DNA of 38,977 nucleotides from Pelagibacterales bacterium SAG-MED38. Its GTDB lineage: Bacteria > Pseudomonadota > Alphaproteobacteria > Pelagibacterales > Pelagibacteraceae. Within the stretch, counting starts at the first letter, position 1. The number at the start of each line of letters is the position of its first letter. Positions 18,924-32,384 of this stretch are shown piece after piece. Under the pieces are notes generated by a model. The model did no database searches. It was not told where the DNA came from and was given only the letters and a program-made list of their open reading frames with translations. The stretch covers positions 1-38,977 of the forward strand of contig JACWEH010000011.1 of assembly GCA_014653585.1 (NCBI GenBank), read 5' to 3'. Both the position numbers and the translations under genes were made by a program.

Positions 18924-19187
18924 ATGGCTAACACTAAATCTGCAAAAGCAAAAATAAGAGAAATATCTAAGAAAACTGATGTAAATAAGTCTGTGAGAAA
19001 TAGATATCGTACCTTTATTAAAAAAGTTGAACTAAATATTGTGAGTGGTGATAAGTCGGCGGCAAAAACCGCTCTGAGATCAGCTGAGTCCGAAATGATG
19101 TCTGCTGTTTCAAAAAAGATTGTTCATAAAAACACTGCAGCAAGAAAAATTTCTCGACTATCGAATAAGATAAAATCACTAAAATAG
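18924..19187 (+). CDS. rpsT: 30S ribosomal protein S20
   Basis: 16S rRNA-binding protein of the small subunit. It has 87 residues, very basic and helical, beginning MANTKSAKAKIREISK and containing SVRNRYRTFIKKV and HKNTAARKISRLSNKIK, the S20 pattern. It lies between mutM and dnaA as in several alphaproteobacterial genomes. No intrinsic terminator is visible downstream. Confidence 0.97.
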   Translation: MANTKSAKAKIREISKKTDVNKSVRNRYRTFIKKVELNIVSGDKSAAKTALRSAESEMMSAVSKKIVHKNTAARKISRLSNKIKSLK

Positions 19188-19510
19188 ATTCATCAAACTT
19201 TTTCCGTATGTTAAGGCCCATAATGGATGTTATGTGGAAACAATAGAGTTTAATTTCGTATTAAAATTTAGCTCCAAGTAAATAATATTTTTTATTGCGA
19301 TTCAATTTTAATAACGCTAAGTTTATTTAATTAAAAATAATCATTTTAATTATCCAAATTATTTTTTTTAGGTCTGGATTCATAATTAGAATTCAGTAGG
19401 TGCTTTTTGGAATAGTTTTTTCCAAATGAAAAAAAGTGCAAAAAAAAATTATGCTTTTATCTAAAATTGGATACAATTTTAATGACTAAAATTGAGGGAG
19501 TTCATAATTA
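19188..19510 (+). promoter_or_regulatory. 323-bp non-coding spacer before dnaA (regulatory region, possible origin element)
   Basis: No gene is seen. The stretch is very AT-rich. It holds four TCCAA-type motifs resembling weak DnaA boxes: TTATCCAAA at 19350-19358 (one mismatch to TTATCCACA), an inverted copy at 19406-19413, TTTTCCAAA at 19418-19426, and an inverted TATCCAA at 19467-19473. The second and third form a 7-bp inverted repeat. A TTAA-N7-TTAA sequence (the CtrA pattern) is at 19250-19264 and GANTC sites are at 19299-19303 and 19377-19381. A strong Shine-Dalgarno GAGGGAG (19494-19500) precedes the dnaA ATG by 10 bases. The regulatory reading is inference. Confidence 0.5.
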
Positions 19511-20923
19511 ATGTTTCAAGATCTAGAAAATGCACAGCCCTCAAAATCTAGCATTCGAGATCAATGGAATATTGTTTTAAAAAAACTTAATTCTGAATAT
19601 GGAAATGAAATATTTAATAGCTGGATAAAAAATATATCTATAAAAAACTTAGATAACGATATTATATATTTTACTGTTCCGACAAGGTTTATCAGAGACT
19701 GGATTACTTCACATTATTTAGACAAGATTATCTATTTTTTAAATCAAGAAAATCCTGATATTAAACGAGTAAAAATTAGCATAGATAATGCACTTACCTC
19801 GAATATGCTTAACCTGAATAAGGATATATCTTCGGAAAATAATCAGATTAAGGCCTCATTTAATTCAAACTCATCAGACGATTGGCCTTTAGATGAGAGA
19901 TTCACTTTTGACAAATTTATAACGGGTCCTACCAATGAACTTGCCTTTGCATCAGCCAAGAGACTTTGCTCGGATGATACATACGAATTTAATCCACTTT
20001 ATGTTTATGGTGGAGTAGGACTAGGCAAAACACATCTTCTACATGCTATAGCTTGGCAGATAAATGAAGAGAAAGTAAATAGTAAAGTACTTTATCTATC
20101 AGCTGAACGATTTATGTTTCAGTTTATAAAATCACTTAGGCAAAAAGACACAATGACTTTCAAACAGAAATTTAGATCTGCTGATGTTTTAATTATAGAT
20201 GACATTCAGTTTATGATTGGTAAAAATTCAACTCAAGAAGAATTTTTTCACACTTTTAATTCATTATTAGATTTGAATAAAAGAGTTATCATATCTGCCG
20301 ATAGGTCTCCAAGTGAACTTAGCAGTTTTGATGATCGTATGAAGTCAAGATTATCAGGTGGTTTAGTTGTTGATATAATGCCAACAACATATGAATTGAG
20401 ATATTCGATAATAAAAAATAAGTATAGTGAATTAAGAGAAAAAAATAAAAATAGTATATTTGAACTTGATGAAAATATTTTAGAATTTTTAGCTAAAACA
20501 ATAACATCAAATATAAGAGAACTAGAAGGTGCTTTAAATAAAGTATTCACTTTTTCAAATATATTAGGAAAAAAGATTGATATCGAATTAACAAAATCAG
20601 TTCTTAAAGATTTGCTTAAATCTAGCAATCGAAGAATAACAATCGATGAGATTCAAAATAAGGTTGCAAGTTATTTTAATATTAAAATTGATGATCTTAT
20701 TTCAAGTAGAAGGATTAGAACTTTTGCTCGACCAAGACAGGTGGCGATGTACCTTACAAAAAAATTGACCACGAGATCTTTGCCAGAGATTGGTAGAAAA
20801 TTTGGAGGCAGAGACCATACAACTGTAATACATGCAGTTAAAAAGATTGAAGAATTAAAACAGAATAATCCAAAATTTGATGAGGATATTAATTTAATTA
20901 CCCAGATGATCACATCAGTTTAG
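19511..20923 (+). CDS. dnaA: Chromosomal replication initiator DnaA
   Basis: AAA+ initiator that binds DnaA boxes and melts the origin. It has 470 residues. Domain I (QWNIVLKKLNSEYGNEIFNSWI) is followed by a short linker, then the AAA+ domain with Walker A GGVGLGKT (167-174), Walker B VLIIDDIQF (Asp230-Asp231) and sensor and arginine-finger segments (DDRMKSRLSGGL). Domain IV carries the DNA-binding signature GGRDHTTVIHA. The GAGGGAG Shine-Dalgarno 10 bases before the ATG supports this start. dnaN, recF and gyrB follow in the same direction. Confidence 0.98.
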   Translation: MFQDLENAQPSKSSIRDQWNIVLKKLNSEYGNEIFNSWIKNISIKNLDNDIIYFTVPTRFIRDWITSHYLDKIIYFLNQENPDIKRVKISIDNALTSNMLNLNKDISSENNQIKASFNSNSSDDWPLDERFTFDKFITGPTNELAFASAKRLCSDDTYEFNPLYVYGGVGLGKTHLLHAIAWQINEEKVNSKVLYLSAERFMFQFIKSLRQKDTMTFKQKFRSADVLIIDDIQFMIGKNSTQEEFFHTFNSLLDLNKRVIISADRSPSELSSFDDRMKSRLSGGLVVDIMPTTYELRYSIIKNKYSELREKNKNSIFELDENILEFLAKTITSNIRELEGALNKVFTFSNILGKKIDIELTKSVLKDLLKSSNRRITIDEIQNKVASYFNIKIDDLISSRRIRTFARPRQVAMYLTKKLTTRSLPEIGRKFGGRDHTTVIHAVKKIEELKQNNPKFDEDINLITQMITSV

Positions 20924-20986
20924 TTATTTTCATATTATTCAAAAAATTGAAGAAATATGTTACAGTAATAATAATCAATTAGATTT

Positions 20987-22114
20987 ATGGAAATTAAAGC
21001 AAACAGTTCTGACCTTTTGAAAGCTCTAAATCATATACATGGAATTGTTGAGGTTAGACATACATTACCAATATTATCCAATATTGTATTATCTGCAGAA
21101 AACAACGAGCTTAGCCTATCCTCTACTAATCTAGATATTTTTTGTTCCGACAAAATAGATGCAGAAATAGTTAACTCAGGGGAAATTTCTGTTCCTGCAA
21201 TAACTTTCTTTGAAATTGTTAAAAGATTGCCTTCTGGATCAGACGTAATACTGAGTATGGGTGATGAAGACACAGAGCTAATATTAAAGTGTGGAAGGTC
21301 TAAATTTAATCTTTCCACGTTAAGGACTGAGGACTTTCCAATACTTTCAGATAAAGATTTATCTACTAATTTTGTAATTAGCGCTGACGAACTAAGCAGG
21401 ATGATAGATAAAACAAAGTTTGCGATATCTAATGAAGAAACAAGATACTATTTAAATGGTATTTTTTTTCACAAAGCAGAGAGTAATTCTATTAAATTTT
21501 TAAGAGCCGTAGCTACTGATGGACATCGACTGGCTCAATACGATATTCCTCTTCCCCAAGGTGCTGAAGAAATTACTGGAATAATCATCCCTAAAAAAAC
21601 AGTTTTTGAATTAAGAAAGGTATTAGATGATGCTGATGGTGACGTAAGTGTATCTTTAAACGAAAATAAAATTAAGTTCTCATTTAATAATTTGAAAATA
21701 ATATCAAAAGTAATAGATGGCACTTTTCCTGATTATACAAAAGTTATTCCTCAAAATAATGATAAGGAATTTAAAACAAATAATTCTGAACTTAAAAATG
21801 CTATTGATAGAGTATCAGCTGTAGCAATTAACGAGGAAACAAAATCAAAGGCAATTAAATTAACAATTGAAAATAATAAACTAAATCTCAGCGTTGAAAG
21901 TCAATCTAAGGGATCCGCAAAAGAAGAGATTGATATTAGTTATAGTAATGAAAAAGTTGATATTGGTTTCAATTCTAGGTATCTACTGGATATCTGTAAT
22001 GAGGTTGATGGTGATGAAATAGATGTAAACTTACTCGATTCAATATCCCCTGCTATTATTTTAGATAAAACTGACGAAAATTTATTCTTTGTTTTAATGC
22101 CAATGCGTATTTGA
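20987..22114 (+). CDS. dnaN: DNA polymerase III sliding clamp, beta subunit
   Basis: Ring-shaped processivity clamp of the replicase. It has 375 residues, the family length, made of three clamp domains. Recognisable segments include HTLPILSNI, EDFPIL and the conserved C-terminal ending VLMPMRI. It lies 63 bp after dnaA. Its TGA is directly abutted by the ATG of recF, so the two are coupled. Confidence 0.97.
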   Translation: MEIKANSSDLLKALNHIHGIVEVRHTLPILSNIVLSAENNELSLSSTNLDIFCSDKIDAEIVNSGEISVPAITFFEIVKRLPSGSDVILSMGDEDTELILKCGRSKFNLSTLRTEDFPILSDKDLSTNFVISADELSRMIDKTKFAISNEETRYYLNGIFFHKAESNSIKFLRAVATDGHRLAQYDIPLPQGAEEITGIIIPKKTVFELRKVLDDADGDVSVSLNENKIKFSFNNLKIISKVIDGTFPDYTKVIPQNNDKEFKTNNSELKNAIDRVSAVAINEETKSKAIKLTIENNKLNLSVESQSKGSAKEEIDISYSNEKVDIGFNSRYLLDICNEVDGDEIDVNLLDSISPAIILDKTDENLFFVLMPMRI

Positions 22115-26371
<4,257 letters not shown>

Positions 26372-26419
26372 AATGCAACTATAAATTATTATATAAATAT
26401 TTTAACTTTTAAATTTACT

Positions 26420-27718
26420 TTGAATAATTCTCTTGAGCTATCACAAAATGAAGACATTAACCTACGATTAAGAACACTCAATCTTATTCGATGGATAGCA
26501 GTGCTTGGCCAATTCTCTGCTGTCGTTATTGCTTTTTTTTATTTCCAGATAGTTTTTAATATTTATATCTGTATTTTATTAATCTTACTTAGCGTAACTC
26601 TTAATATAGCTGTAAGCGTTTTATATCCTCTGACAAAAATTCTAAACTATAATGAAACCTTCTTTTATTTGGTTTTTGATCTAATCCAATTAGTCTCACT
26701 ATTGTATTTAACTGGAGGACTAACAAACCCTTTCTGTGTCTTGATATTAGCACCACTTGTAATTGCAGCCACATATTTAGATTTTAGAAGAACGGTTCTG
26801 ATAACAGTGGTTGCAATCATCTCCCTCAATTTTTTAGCTTATTATTACTTTCCTCTTGAAAGCATAACCCTTGGGATAGGTAAAGATGATTTTTCAGGAT
26901 TTGAAATATTTTTAATCTGGTCAGCCTTAGTAATTACTTCAATCTTTATAACAGCCTACTGTTTTAGAGTTGCAGATGACTCAAGGAAAACAAGACAGGC
27001 TCTAAGACAATCTCAATTATCGTTATCCAATGAAGAACAAGTCTCTGCCTTAATGAGTTTAACAGCAGCAGCTGTTCATGAACTTGGAACACCACTATCA
27101 ACAATTTCAATCATCAATAAGGAATTAGTTAACAATAACAAAGATGGAGTCTTAGGTGAGGATTTGTTGGTTATCCAGTCTCAACTAGAGCGGTGTAAAG
27201 AAATATTAGAACGACTGAGATCAAATAATTTATCTGATAAAAGTAATGAATTTATCAATCAATTAAATTTCGTCCGCTTAATAAATGAAATTGTTTCACC
27301 ATATGATAATGATAAAATAAAATTTGATATATTTTTTGATGACTATTTTGAGAGAGATAAAGTTGTTATACCCAGATCTGCTGAATTAGTACACTCACTA
27401 ACTAATATCATAGATAATGCATTTAAGTATGCCATAAATTCTGTAGAAATCAGTCTAAAAAACGAGCAGGAAAAAATCATAATAGAAATCGTCGATGATG
27501 GTCCAGGTTTTGCATCAGAAATTTACCCATTTCTTGGTGAACCATATTTACGCAATAATAGGGATAAAAATAAGGAAGGTCTTGGTTTGGGCTTATTTAT
27601 TTCAAAGAACTTACTTGCAAAGTCACTTGGTGAGATTAAGTTCCTTTATAGAAAAAATAAAGGTGGATGTGTTCAGGTAATTTTAATTAAAAGTGCTTTA
27701 GGACTTCAAAATGAATAA
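26420..27718 (+). CDS. regB: Redox sensor histidine kinase RegB (PrrB/ActS)
   Basis: Membrane kinase that reads the redox state of the quinone pool and phosphorylates RegA. From the TTG at 26420 it has 432 residues: six hydrophobic segments in the first 190 or so, then the H-box AAAVHELGTPLST with His220 and the ATPase motifs NIIDNAFKYA, DDGPGF and GLGLGLF. Both known redox elements are present: the quinone-binding heptapeptide GGLTNPF (99-105) and the redox-active Cys259 in LERCKEIL. No in-frame ATG lies near the 5' end. An upstream TTG at 26354 would overlap the divergent metallopeptidase start; 26420 is preferred because it leaves a spacer and matches the usual N-terminus. It overlaps regA by 8 bp. 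Confidence 0.93.
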   Translation: MNNSLELSQNEDINLRLRTLNLIRWIAVLGQFSAVVIAFFYFQIVFNIYICILLILLSVTLNIAVSVLYPLTKILNYNETFFYLVFDLIQLVSLLYLTGGLTNPFCVLILAPLVIAATYLDFRRTVLITVVAIISLNFLAYYYFPLESITLGIGKDDFSGFEIFLIWSALVITSIFITAYCFRVADDSRKTRQALRQSQLSLSNEEQVSALMSLTAAAVHELGTPLSTISIINKELVNNNKDGVLGEDLLVIQSQLERCKEILERLRSNNLSDKSNEFINQLNFVRLINEIVSPYDNDKIKFDIFFDDYFERDKVVIPRSAELVHSLTNIIDNAFKYAINSVEISLKNEQEKIIIEIVDDGPGFASEIYPFLGEPYLRNNRDKNKEGLGLGLFISKNLLAKSLGEIKFLYRKNKGGCVQVILIKSALGLQNE

Positions 27719-28262
27719 TATAGAAGGTAATTTGAATTTGGATAAGTCGTTATTGATACTCGATGATGATGATGTATTCAGAAATAGACTTATCACTGCC
27801 ATGAAGAGAAAAGGGTACGAAGCATATGGTGTTGCTTCGGTTAAAGAGGCCAAGTCTTCATTATCTGAGAAGTTTCCAAAATATGCGGTAGTTGATCTAA
27901 GGCTGGATGATGGAAATGGCTTAGAGATAGTGTCTCTACTTTCAAAGCAAAGATCTGATAGTAAAATTGTTATGCTCACCGGATATGGAAATATTCCAAC
28001 TGCTGTTGCAGCTGTGAAAGAAGGAGCTTGTGACTATTTGGCTAAACCTGCTGATGCAGACGATATCGATGCAGCTTTAAAAGCACCTTATTCATCTAGT
28101 CCAGAGCCACCAAAAAATCCTATGTCAGCTGATAGAGTAAAATGGGAGCATATACTAAGGGTTTATGAGTTGTGTAATCGAAACGTTTCTGAGACAGCTA
28201 GAAGATTGAAAATGCATCGAAGAACACTCCAAAGAATACTTCAGAAGAAATCACCAAAATAA
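27711..28262 (+). CDS. regA: Redox response regulator RegA (PrrA/ActR)
   Basis: Transcription factor activated by RegB; in related bacteria it controls respiration, carbon and nitrogen metabolism. It has 183 residues. The receiver domain has the acidic cluster ILDDDDVF and the phosphoacceptor Asp62 (VVDLRLDDGNGL), with KPADADDIDAAL at the end. A Pro-rich linker (SSSPEPPKNP) leads to a Fis-type helix-turn-helix (NVSETARRLKMHRRTLQRIL), the strongly conserved RegA recognition region. It overlaps regB by 8 bp and ends 12 bp from the convergent diiron gene. Confidence 0.95.
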   Translation: MNNIEGNLNLDKSLLILDDDDVFRNRLITAMKRKGYEAYGVASVKEAKSSLSEKFPKYAVVDLRLDDGNGLEIVSLLSKQRSDSKIVMLTGYGNIPTAVAAVKEGACDYLAKPADADDIDAALKAPYSSSPEPPKNPMSADRVKWEHILRVYELCNRNVSETARRLKMHRRTLQRILQKKSPK

Positions 28263-28274
28263 AATTTTTATAAA

Positions 28275-29486
28275 TTACGCTACTTTACGGCCTTTATTGA
28301 TCTGTTCTAGCTGAGCTAGTCCCTCGTTTGCTATGTCAATTCCCGCAACTTCATCATCTTCAGCGTTAAGCTCTTCCATGTTTACAAATTCAGCGTAAGT
28401 TTTTCTCGTTCTTTCAGTTATTATGTTTGCTTTAAGTAAGGTTTTACATAGTACTCTGAATATATTGTTGCTCTCCATCATTTCCTCGCGTATTACAGAG
28501 TCTCTGTCAATTTCTTGCATAAAATGTTTAGTTACAAATTTATGATCTAAGCCAACGCTTTGATAGATTGCTTTCTTTTCCCATGGATTAACTAGATTAT
28601 AAAGTAAATCTTTGAAAATCATAGCTGACCAATCTTCTACCTTGTATCGTTCTGACTCTGATAGTTTTGGAACAGTTCTATCTGCCCAAATTTTACCGAA
28701 CTTATGGTGAAATGCTTCATCACTCATTGTGAACTTCAAAAGCGTTTTTAAGAGCGGATCATTAGTATCTTGGTGAGCCATCCCAAATGCCCCCATAGCA
28801 AGACCCTCAATCATCATTTGCATTCCAACAATTTTTTTATAAACAACGTCTGATGACACAATTTGCTCTAAAATTCTTCCTAGAGTTGGACCAACTGGAT
28901 ATGGGGATCCCCATCTTGCTTTTATGTAATTAGTAAACCCAGTAACATGTCTAGCTTCTTCGCGAGTTTGGTTAGCTGCGTATTCTTGTGCGCCTGGATC
29001 TTTTAATACATGACAAAGGCTTGCACTTAAAGATAAAGCACCTTGCTCACCATGCAGAATTTGAGAAAGCACCCATCTAAAGCTCTCATTATTTAATTTA
29101 ATTTTTTGCTTTTCAGTCAAGCTATTAGCAATTGCAGGTACTCTAAGTTCCATACAGAAGACATCAGGGTCGACTATATATTCATTTTCCATATCAAACG
29201 GTTCATCAAAATCAATGTAAGATTTGTCATTTGGATCCCAAAAATGTTTATGAGTAGCTGATATCATTTGATCAAAACTATCAACTCTTTCAATATACCT
29301 ATCTTTTTCTATCATCGGTATGAAATGACTAGGGTTGGTAGCGTTATATGCTGGATCTTTATTCATCGCATTTTTTCCGTTACGCGACATTTGCCACATT
29401 CTTTTTAGTTTAAAGATCTGATCTTTTGCATATATTTTTGCAAAATCTAATTTTTGTTGTAGTTCAGCCATAAGCTCATTATACAT
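28275..29486 (-). CDS. Ferritin-like diiron protein of unknown function
   Basis: It has 403 residues and I do not recognise a named enzyme. It carries a full dinuclear-iron ligand set in the ferritin/R2 order: Glu147 (HGEQGA), Glu177 and His180 (EEARH), Glu227 (MIEGLAMG) and Glu257 with His260 (DEAFHH). The roughly 110-residue N-terminal extension has FWDPNDKSYIDFDEPFD. The protein is soluble, without a signal peptide. It is neither a storage ferritin nor ribonucleotide reductase R2, being of different length and lacking the radical-Tyr context. An oxygenase, desaturase or N-oxygenase-type reaction is possible. It is divergent from an RND exporter, with a palindromic operator 23-46 bp upstream of its start. 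Confidence 0.75.
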   Translation of the reverse strand: MYNELMAELQQKLDFAKIYAKDQIFKLKRMWQMSRNGKNAMNKDPAYNATNPSHFIPMIEKDRYIERVDSFDQMISATHKHFWDPNDKSYIDFDEPFDMENEYIVDPDVFCMELRVPAIANSLTEKQKIKLNNESFRWVLSQILHGEQGALSLSASLCHVLKDPGAQEYAANQTREEARHVTGFTNYIKARWGSPYPVGPTLGRILEQIVSSDVVYKKIVGMQMMIEGLAMGAFGMAHQDTNDPLLKTLLKFTMSDEAFHHKFGKIWADRTVPKLSESERYKVEDWSAMIFKDLLYNLVNPWEKKAIYQSVGLDHKFVTKHFMQEIDRDSVIREEMMESNNIFRVLCKTLLKANIITERTRKTYAEFVNMEELNAEDDEVAGIDIANEGLAQLEQINKGRKVA

Positions 29487-29696
29487 GATTATAAATTTAG
29501 TCCTATAAATTTATGAGCGTATGCTCATAAATATTCAAAAAATTATTATTAATTTCAATAGTTTATAATTTTTAAATAAATATGTCATGATTTTCAGCAA
29601 TTAATTATAACTTTAATTTGAATTAAAAACTTTAAGAATTAATTGTACAAATTGTGATTTTTTCCATATTTTGAGCCACTATTAAAAATACCCATA
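29487..29696. promoter_or_regulatory. 210-bp divergent promoter region between the diiron gene and the RND exporter
   Basis: No gene is seen. Apart from the palindrome at 29509-29532 it is nearly pure A/T, with a short AT-only inverted repeat at 29612-29627 and TTGTACAA at 29643-29650. Both flanking genes must start from here; no consensus promoter stands out. Confidence 0.6.
29509..29532. promoter_or_regulatory. Perfect 10-bp-arm palindromic operator
   Basis: ATTTATGAGC (29509-29518), spacer GTAT and GCTCATAAAT (29523-29532) form a perfect inverted repeat whose GC-containing half-sites (TGAGC and GCTCA) stand out from the AT-only surroundings. It lies 23 bp upstream of the diiron gene start, where a promoter is expected, so it is probably a repressor or activator site. 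I cannot name the regulator. Confidence 0.6.
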
Positions 29697-32384
29697 ATGT
29701 TACAGAAAATAGAAAATTGGTTTTTTAGATTCCGCCTTCCAGTTCTTGCTGTTTTTGTCCTAATTACAATTGTGATGGCTTATTTTGCAGTTCAAATAAG
29801 AATGGATGCAGGCTTTGCAAAACAGTTACCCAACAGTCATTCATTTGTAAAAACATATTATGAGTATCAGGATGATCTTAGTGGAACAAATAGTATTACC
29901 ATTGCGTTGAGAAAAACTGAAGGTGATATTTTTACTAAAGAATATTTATCAAAGCTCTTTAACTTGAATAACACAATTAGATATCTCCCTGGTGTGAATC
30001 AGGGATCAATGCAATCTCTATGGACACCCAATATTAGGGTAATGCGAGTAACAGAAGAAGGCTTTGAGAGTTCTGAGGTGATTCCGGGAACAGTTACTCC
30101 AGAGAAACTTACGCCAGAAATAATTGAAAGTATTAAGGAAAGAATATTAACAGGTGGACATGTTGGGAGTATTGTGGCAAATGATTTTACTTCATCGCTT
30201 ATTAAAGTCGAATTAACTGAATACAATCCCAAAACTGGTGAAAAATTAGATTACCTCAAGCTCGGTCAAGAAATTGAAACAATAAGAGATGAATATGAAC
30301 AGGGCGATTATCGAGTTGAGATAACTGGATTCGCTAAAATGATTTCCGATATCGCGAGTGAAGCATATAATGTTGTCATATTTTTTGGACTTGCATTCTT
30401 TCTAACTGTCTTAGCTGTCTATTGGTATTCTAGATCTTGGACATTGACATTTCTTCCATTAATTTGCTCGCTTACTTCTCTAATATGGCAATTTGGAATG
30501 CTTAAAATACTTGGGTTTGGATTAGATCCTCTCGCAATTTTAGTTCCATTTTTAGTTTTTGCGATAGGTGTTTCACATGGTATCCAACAAGTGAATCAAA
30601 TTACTAAGGAAGTCATTGAAGGACAAACAGCTGAATACGCTGCTAGGGCATCTTTCTCAAGACTTCTTGTGCCCGGTTCAATGGCATTAGTCACTGACTT
30701 GGTAGGTTTTGGTACATTAATTTTATTGCCAATTGGAATGATACAAGAACTTGGTATTACTGCATCAATTGGTGTTGCATTTAAAATTGTAACAAACCTT
30801 ATAATGCTACCCCTCGCAGCATCATACGCAAGATATAATAAAAGTTTTGCCACCCGAGCACAGTCTGCAATTTCTTATAGACAAAATCTTATGGGATATT
30901 TTGGAAAATTAGCTAGACCCAGAGAAGCTGTTATTACTCTATCAGTAAGTGCAGTATTGTTTGTAGGTGCTGCATACTTGGCAAGTGAAAGGCATGTAGG
31001 AGATTTACATGCAGGAGCTCCAGAGTTAAGGCCTGAAGCAAGGTTCAATCAAGATATAAATGAGATAACAAAAAGATATAATGTAACTACTGATGTTTTA
31101 GTTGTAATTACGGAGGCATTGGCAACTGGAGGTTTAAATCCATGCAGATCTACGTATGTTGTTGATGCACAAAACAATCTTCATTGGTACTTAGAAAATA
31201 TACCAGGAGTTACAAAGGTAATTTCACTTTCAAGTATAGCAAAAAGAGCTCTTAGTGGATACGCAGAAGGTAATCTAAAATGGTCTTACCTCCCACGTAA
31301 TGCTCAAGCACTAGGTTTCGCAACAAGTGTAGTAGATCCATCAACTGGGTTGATAAATGAAGAATGTTCTATTATGCCCATTTATGTTTTCACAGAAGAT
31401 CATAAGGCTACGACTATTAGTACTGTTATAGAAAGTGTGGAAGAATATAATAAAAAGTTTCGCGAGTTAGATGATACGATAACATTCAAAACTTTAATTG
31501 CTAAGCCTGCCGAGGGGACAGATGTGATACCCACTGTTGATAGTCTAGGCGGCGAAGAAACTAATATTGAAGATTTATTAGATATTAATAATCCCAAAGT
31601 ATTCACTGACGATGAATTTGCTGATTTTGGATATGAGAATGGTTTTAATACAAGAAACATTATGCTTGGCCAAGGCCTTATCAATTATTACAGAGATATT
31701 GATTCTTTTGATGATAATGTAAATTATATGGTGAAAGATATTAAACAATCAGAAATAACCATCAAAGAATTTTTCAAAAATAATCCTGAATTTGAGAGCA
31801 TCATATTTGAGTCAGATGAAATTAAAAATAGATTAGCAAGTGGGTCTGTTGGGATCCAACATGCAACTAATGAAGTTATTGAAAAAGGCGAATTACCAAT
31901 GATGATAATTGTTTACATAGTAATTTTAATACTTGTATTTGTGACTTATCTTGATTGGCGCGCAACTATATGTTGCACAGTTCCACTCACATTTGCCACT
32001 ATGTTAGGTTATGCATTTATGGACTTGGCTCAAATAGGCTTAAAGGTATCTACTCTTCCAGTTATGGTGCTGGCAGTTGGTGTAGGTGTAGACTACGCAT
32101 TCTACATATACAATCGAACTCAGACTCGCTTGAAAGAAGGAATGAATATAACAGAAGCATTTGAACATACTTTTGCCAACACAGGTGCAGCAGTCGTCTT
32201 TACGGCAATCACGTTAGCAATTGGTGTCTCTACTTGGTCATTTTCAGCACTGAAATTCCAAGCTGATATGGGATCATTATTAACTTTTATGTTTTTAATC
32301 AACATGGTTTGCGCAATGACAACGCTTCCCGCTCTAGCAGTCATATTGGATAAGCTCTTCCCTAGGAAAATTACTTCTGAGTAA
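29697..32384 (+). CDS. RND superfamily (MMPL-type) exporter
   Basis: Inner-membrane transporter, probably driven by proton flux; substrate unknown. It has 895 residues with the RND duplication: one N-terminal helix (about 13-33), a large periplasmic loop, five helices (about 220-375), one helix near 405-425, a second periplasmic loop, and five helices at about 735-885. SSD/MMPL segments are visible (LVPFLVFAIGVSHGIQQVNQ in the first half and VLAVGVGVDYAFYIYNR in the second). The family includes lipid and hopanoid exporters. No membrane-fusion or outer-membrane partner is adjacent. It is divergent from the diiron gene and overlaps the convergent ABC gene by 14 bp. Confidence 0.87.
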   Translation: MLQKIENWFFRFRLPVLAVFVLITIVMAYFAVQIRMDAGFAKQLPNSHSFVKTYYEYQDDLSGTNSITIALRKTEGDIFTKEYLSKLFNLNNTIRYLPGVNQGSMQSLWTPNIRVMRVTEEGFESSEVIPGTVTPEKLTPEIIESIKERILTGGHVGSIVANDFTSSLIKVELTEYNPKTGEKLDYLKLGQEIETIRDEYEQGDYRVEITGFAKMISDIASEAYNVVIFFGLAFFLTVLAVYWYSRSWTLTFLPLICSLTSLIWQFGMLKILGFGLDPLAILVPFLVFAIGVSHGIQQVNQITKEVIEGQTAEYAARASFSRLLVPGSMALVTDLVGFGTLILLPIGMIQELGITASIGVAFKIVTNLIMLPLAASYARYNKSFATRAQSAISYRQNLMGYFGKLARPREAVITLSVSAVLFVGAAYLASERHVGDLHAGAPELRPEARFNQDINEITKRYNVTTDVLVVITEALATGGLNPCRSTYVVDAQNNLHWYLENIPGVTKVISLSSIAKRALSGYAEGNLKWSYLPRNAQALGFATSVVDPSTGLINEECSIMPIYVFTEDHKATTISTVIESVEEYNKKFRELDDTITFKTLIAKPAEGTDVIPTVDSLGGEETNIEDLLDINNPKVFTDDEFADFGYENGFNTRNIMLGQGLINYYRDIDSFDDNVNYMVKDIKQSEITIKEFFKNNPEFESIIFESDEIKNRLASGSVGIQHATNEVIEKGELPMMIIVYIVILILVFVTYLDWRATICCTVPLTFATMLGYAFMDLAQIGLKVSTLPVMVLAVGVGVDYAFYIYNRTQTRLKEGMNITEAFEHTFANTGAAVVFTAITLAIGVSTWSFSALKFQADMGSLLTFMFLINMVCAMTTLPALAVILDKLFPRKITSE

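Noticed and set aside
19406..19426. Inverted repeat TTTGGAA/TTCCAAA as an rpsT terminator
   Set aside because: It is over 200 bp beyond rpsT and is followed by A-rich, not T-rich, sequence.
19188..19510. Calling the rpsT-dnaA spacer the chromosomal origin
   Set aside because: Only near-matches to DnaA boxes are present and no GC-skew information is available; in many alphaproteobacteria the origin is not next to dnaA.
29612..29627. TTTAATT/AATTAAA inverted repeat upstream of the RND exporter
   Set aside because: Composed only of A/T in an A/T-only stretch; expected by chance.
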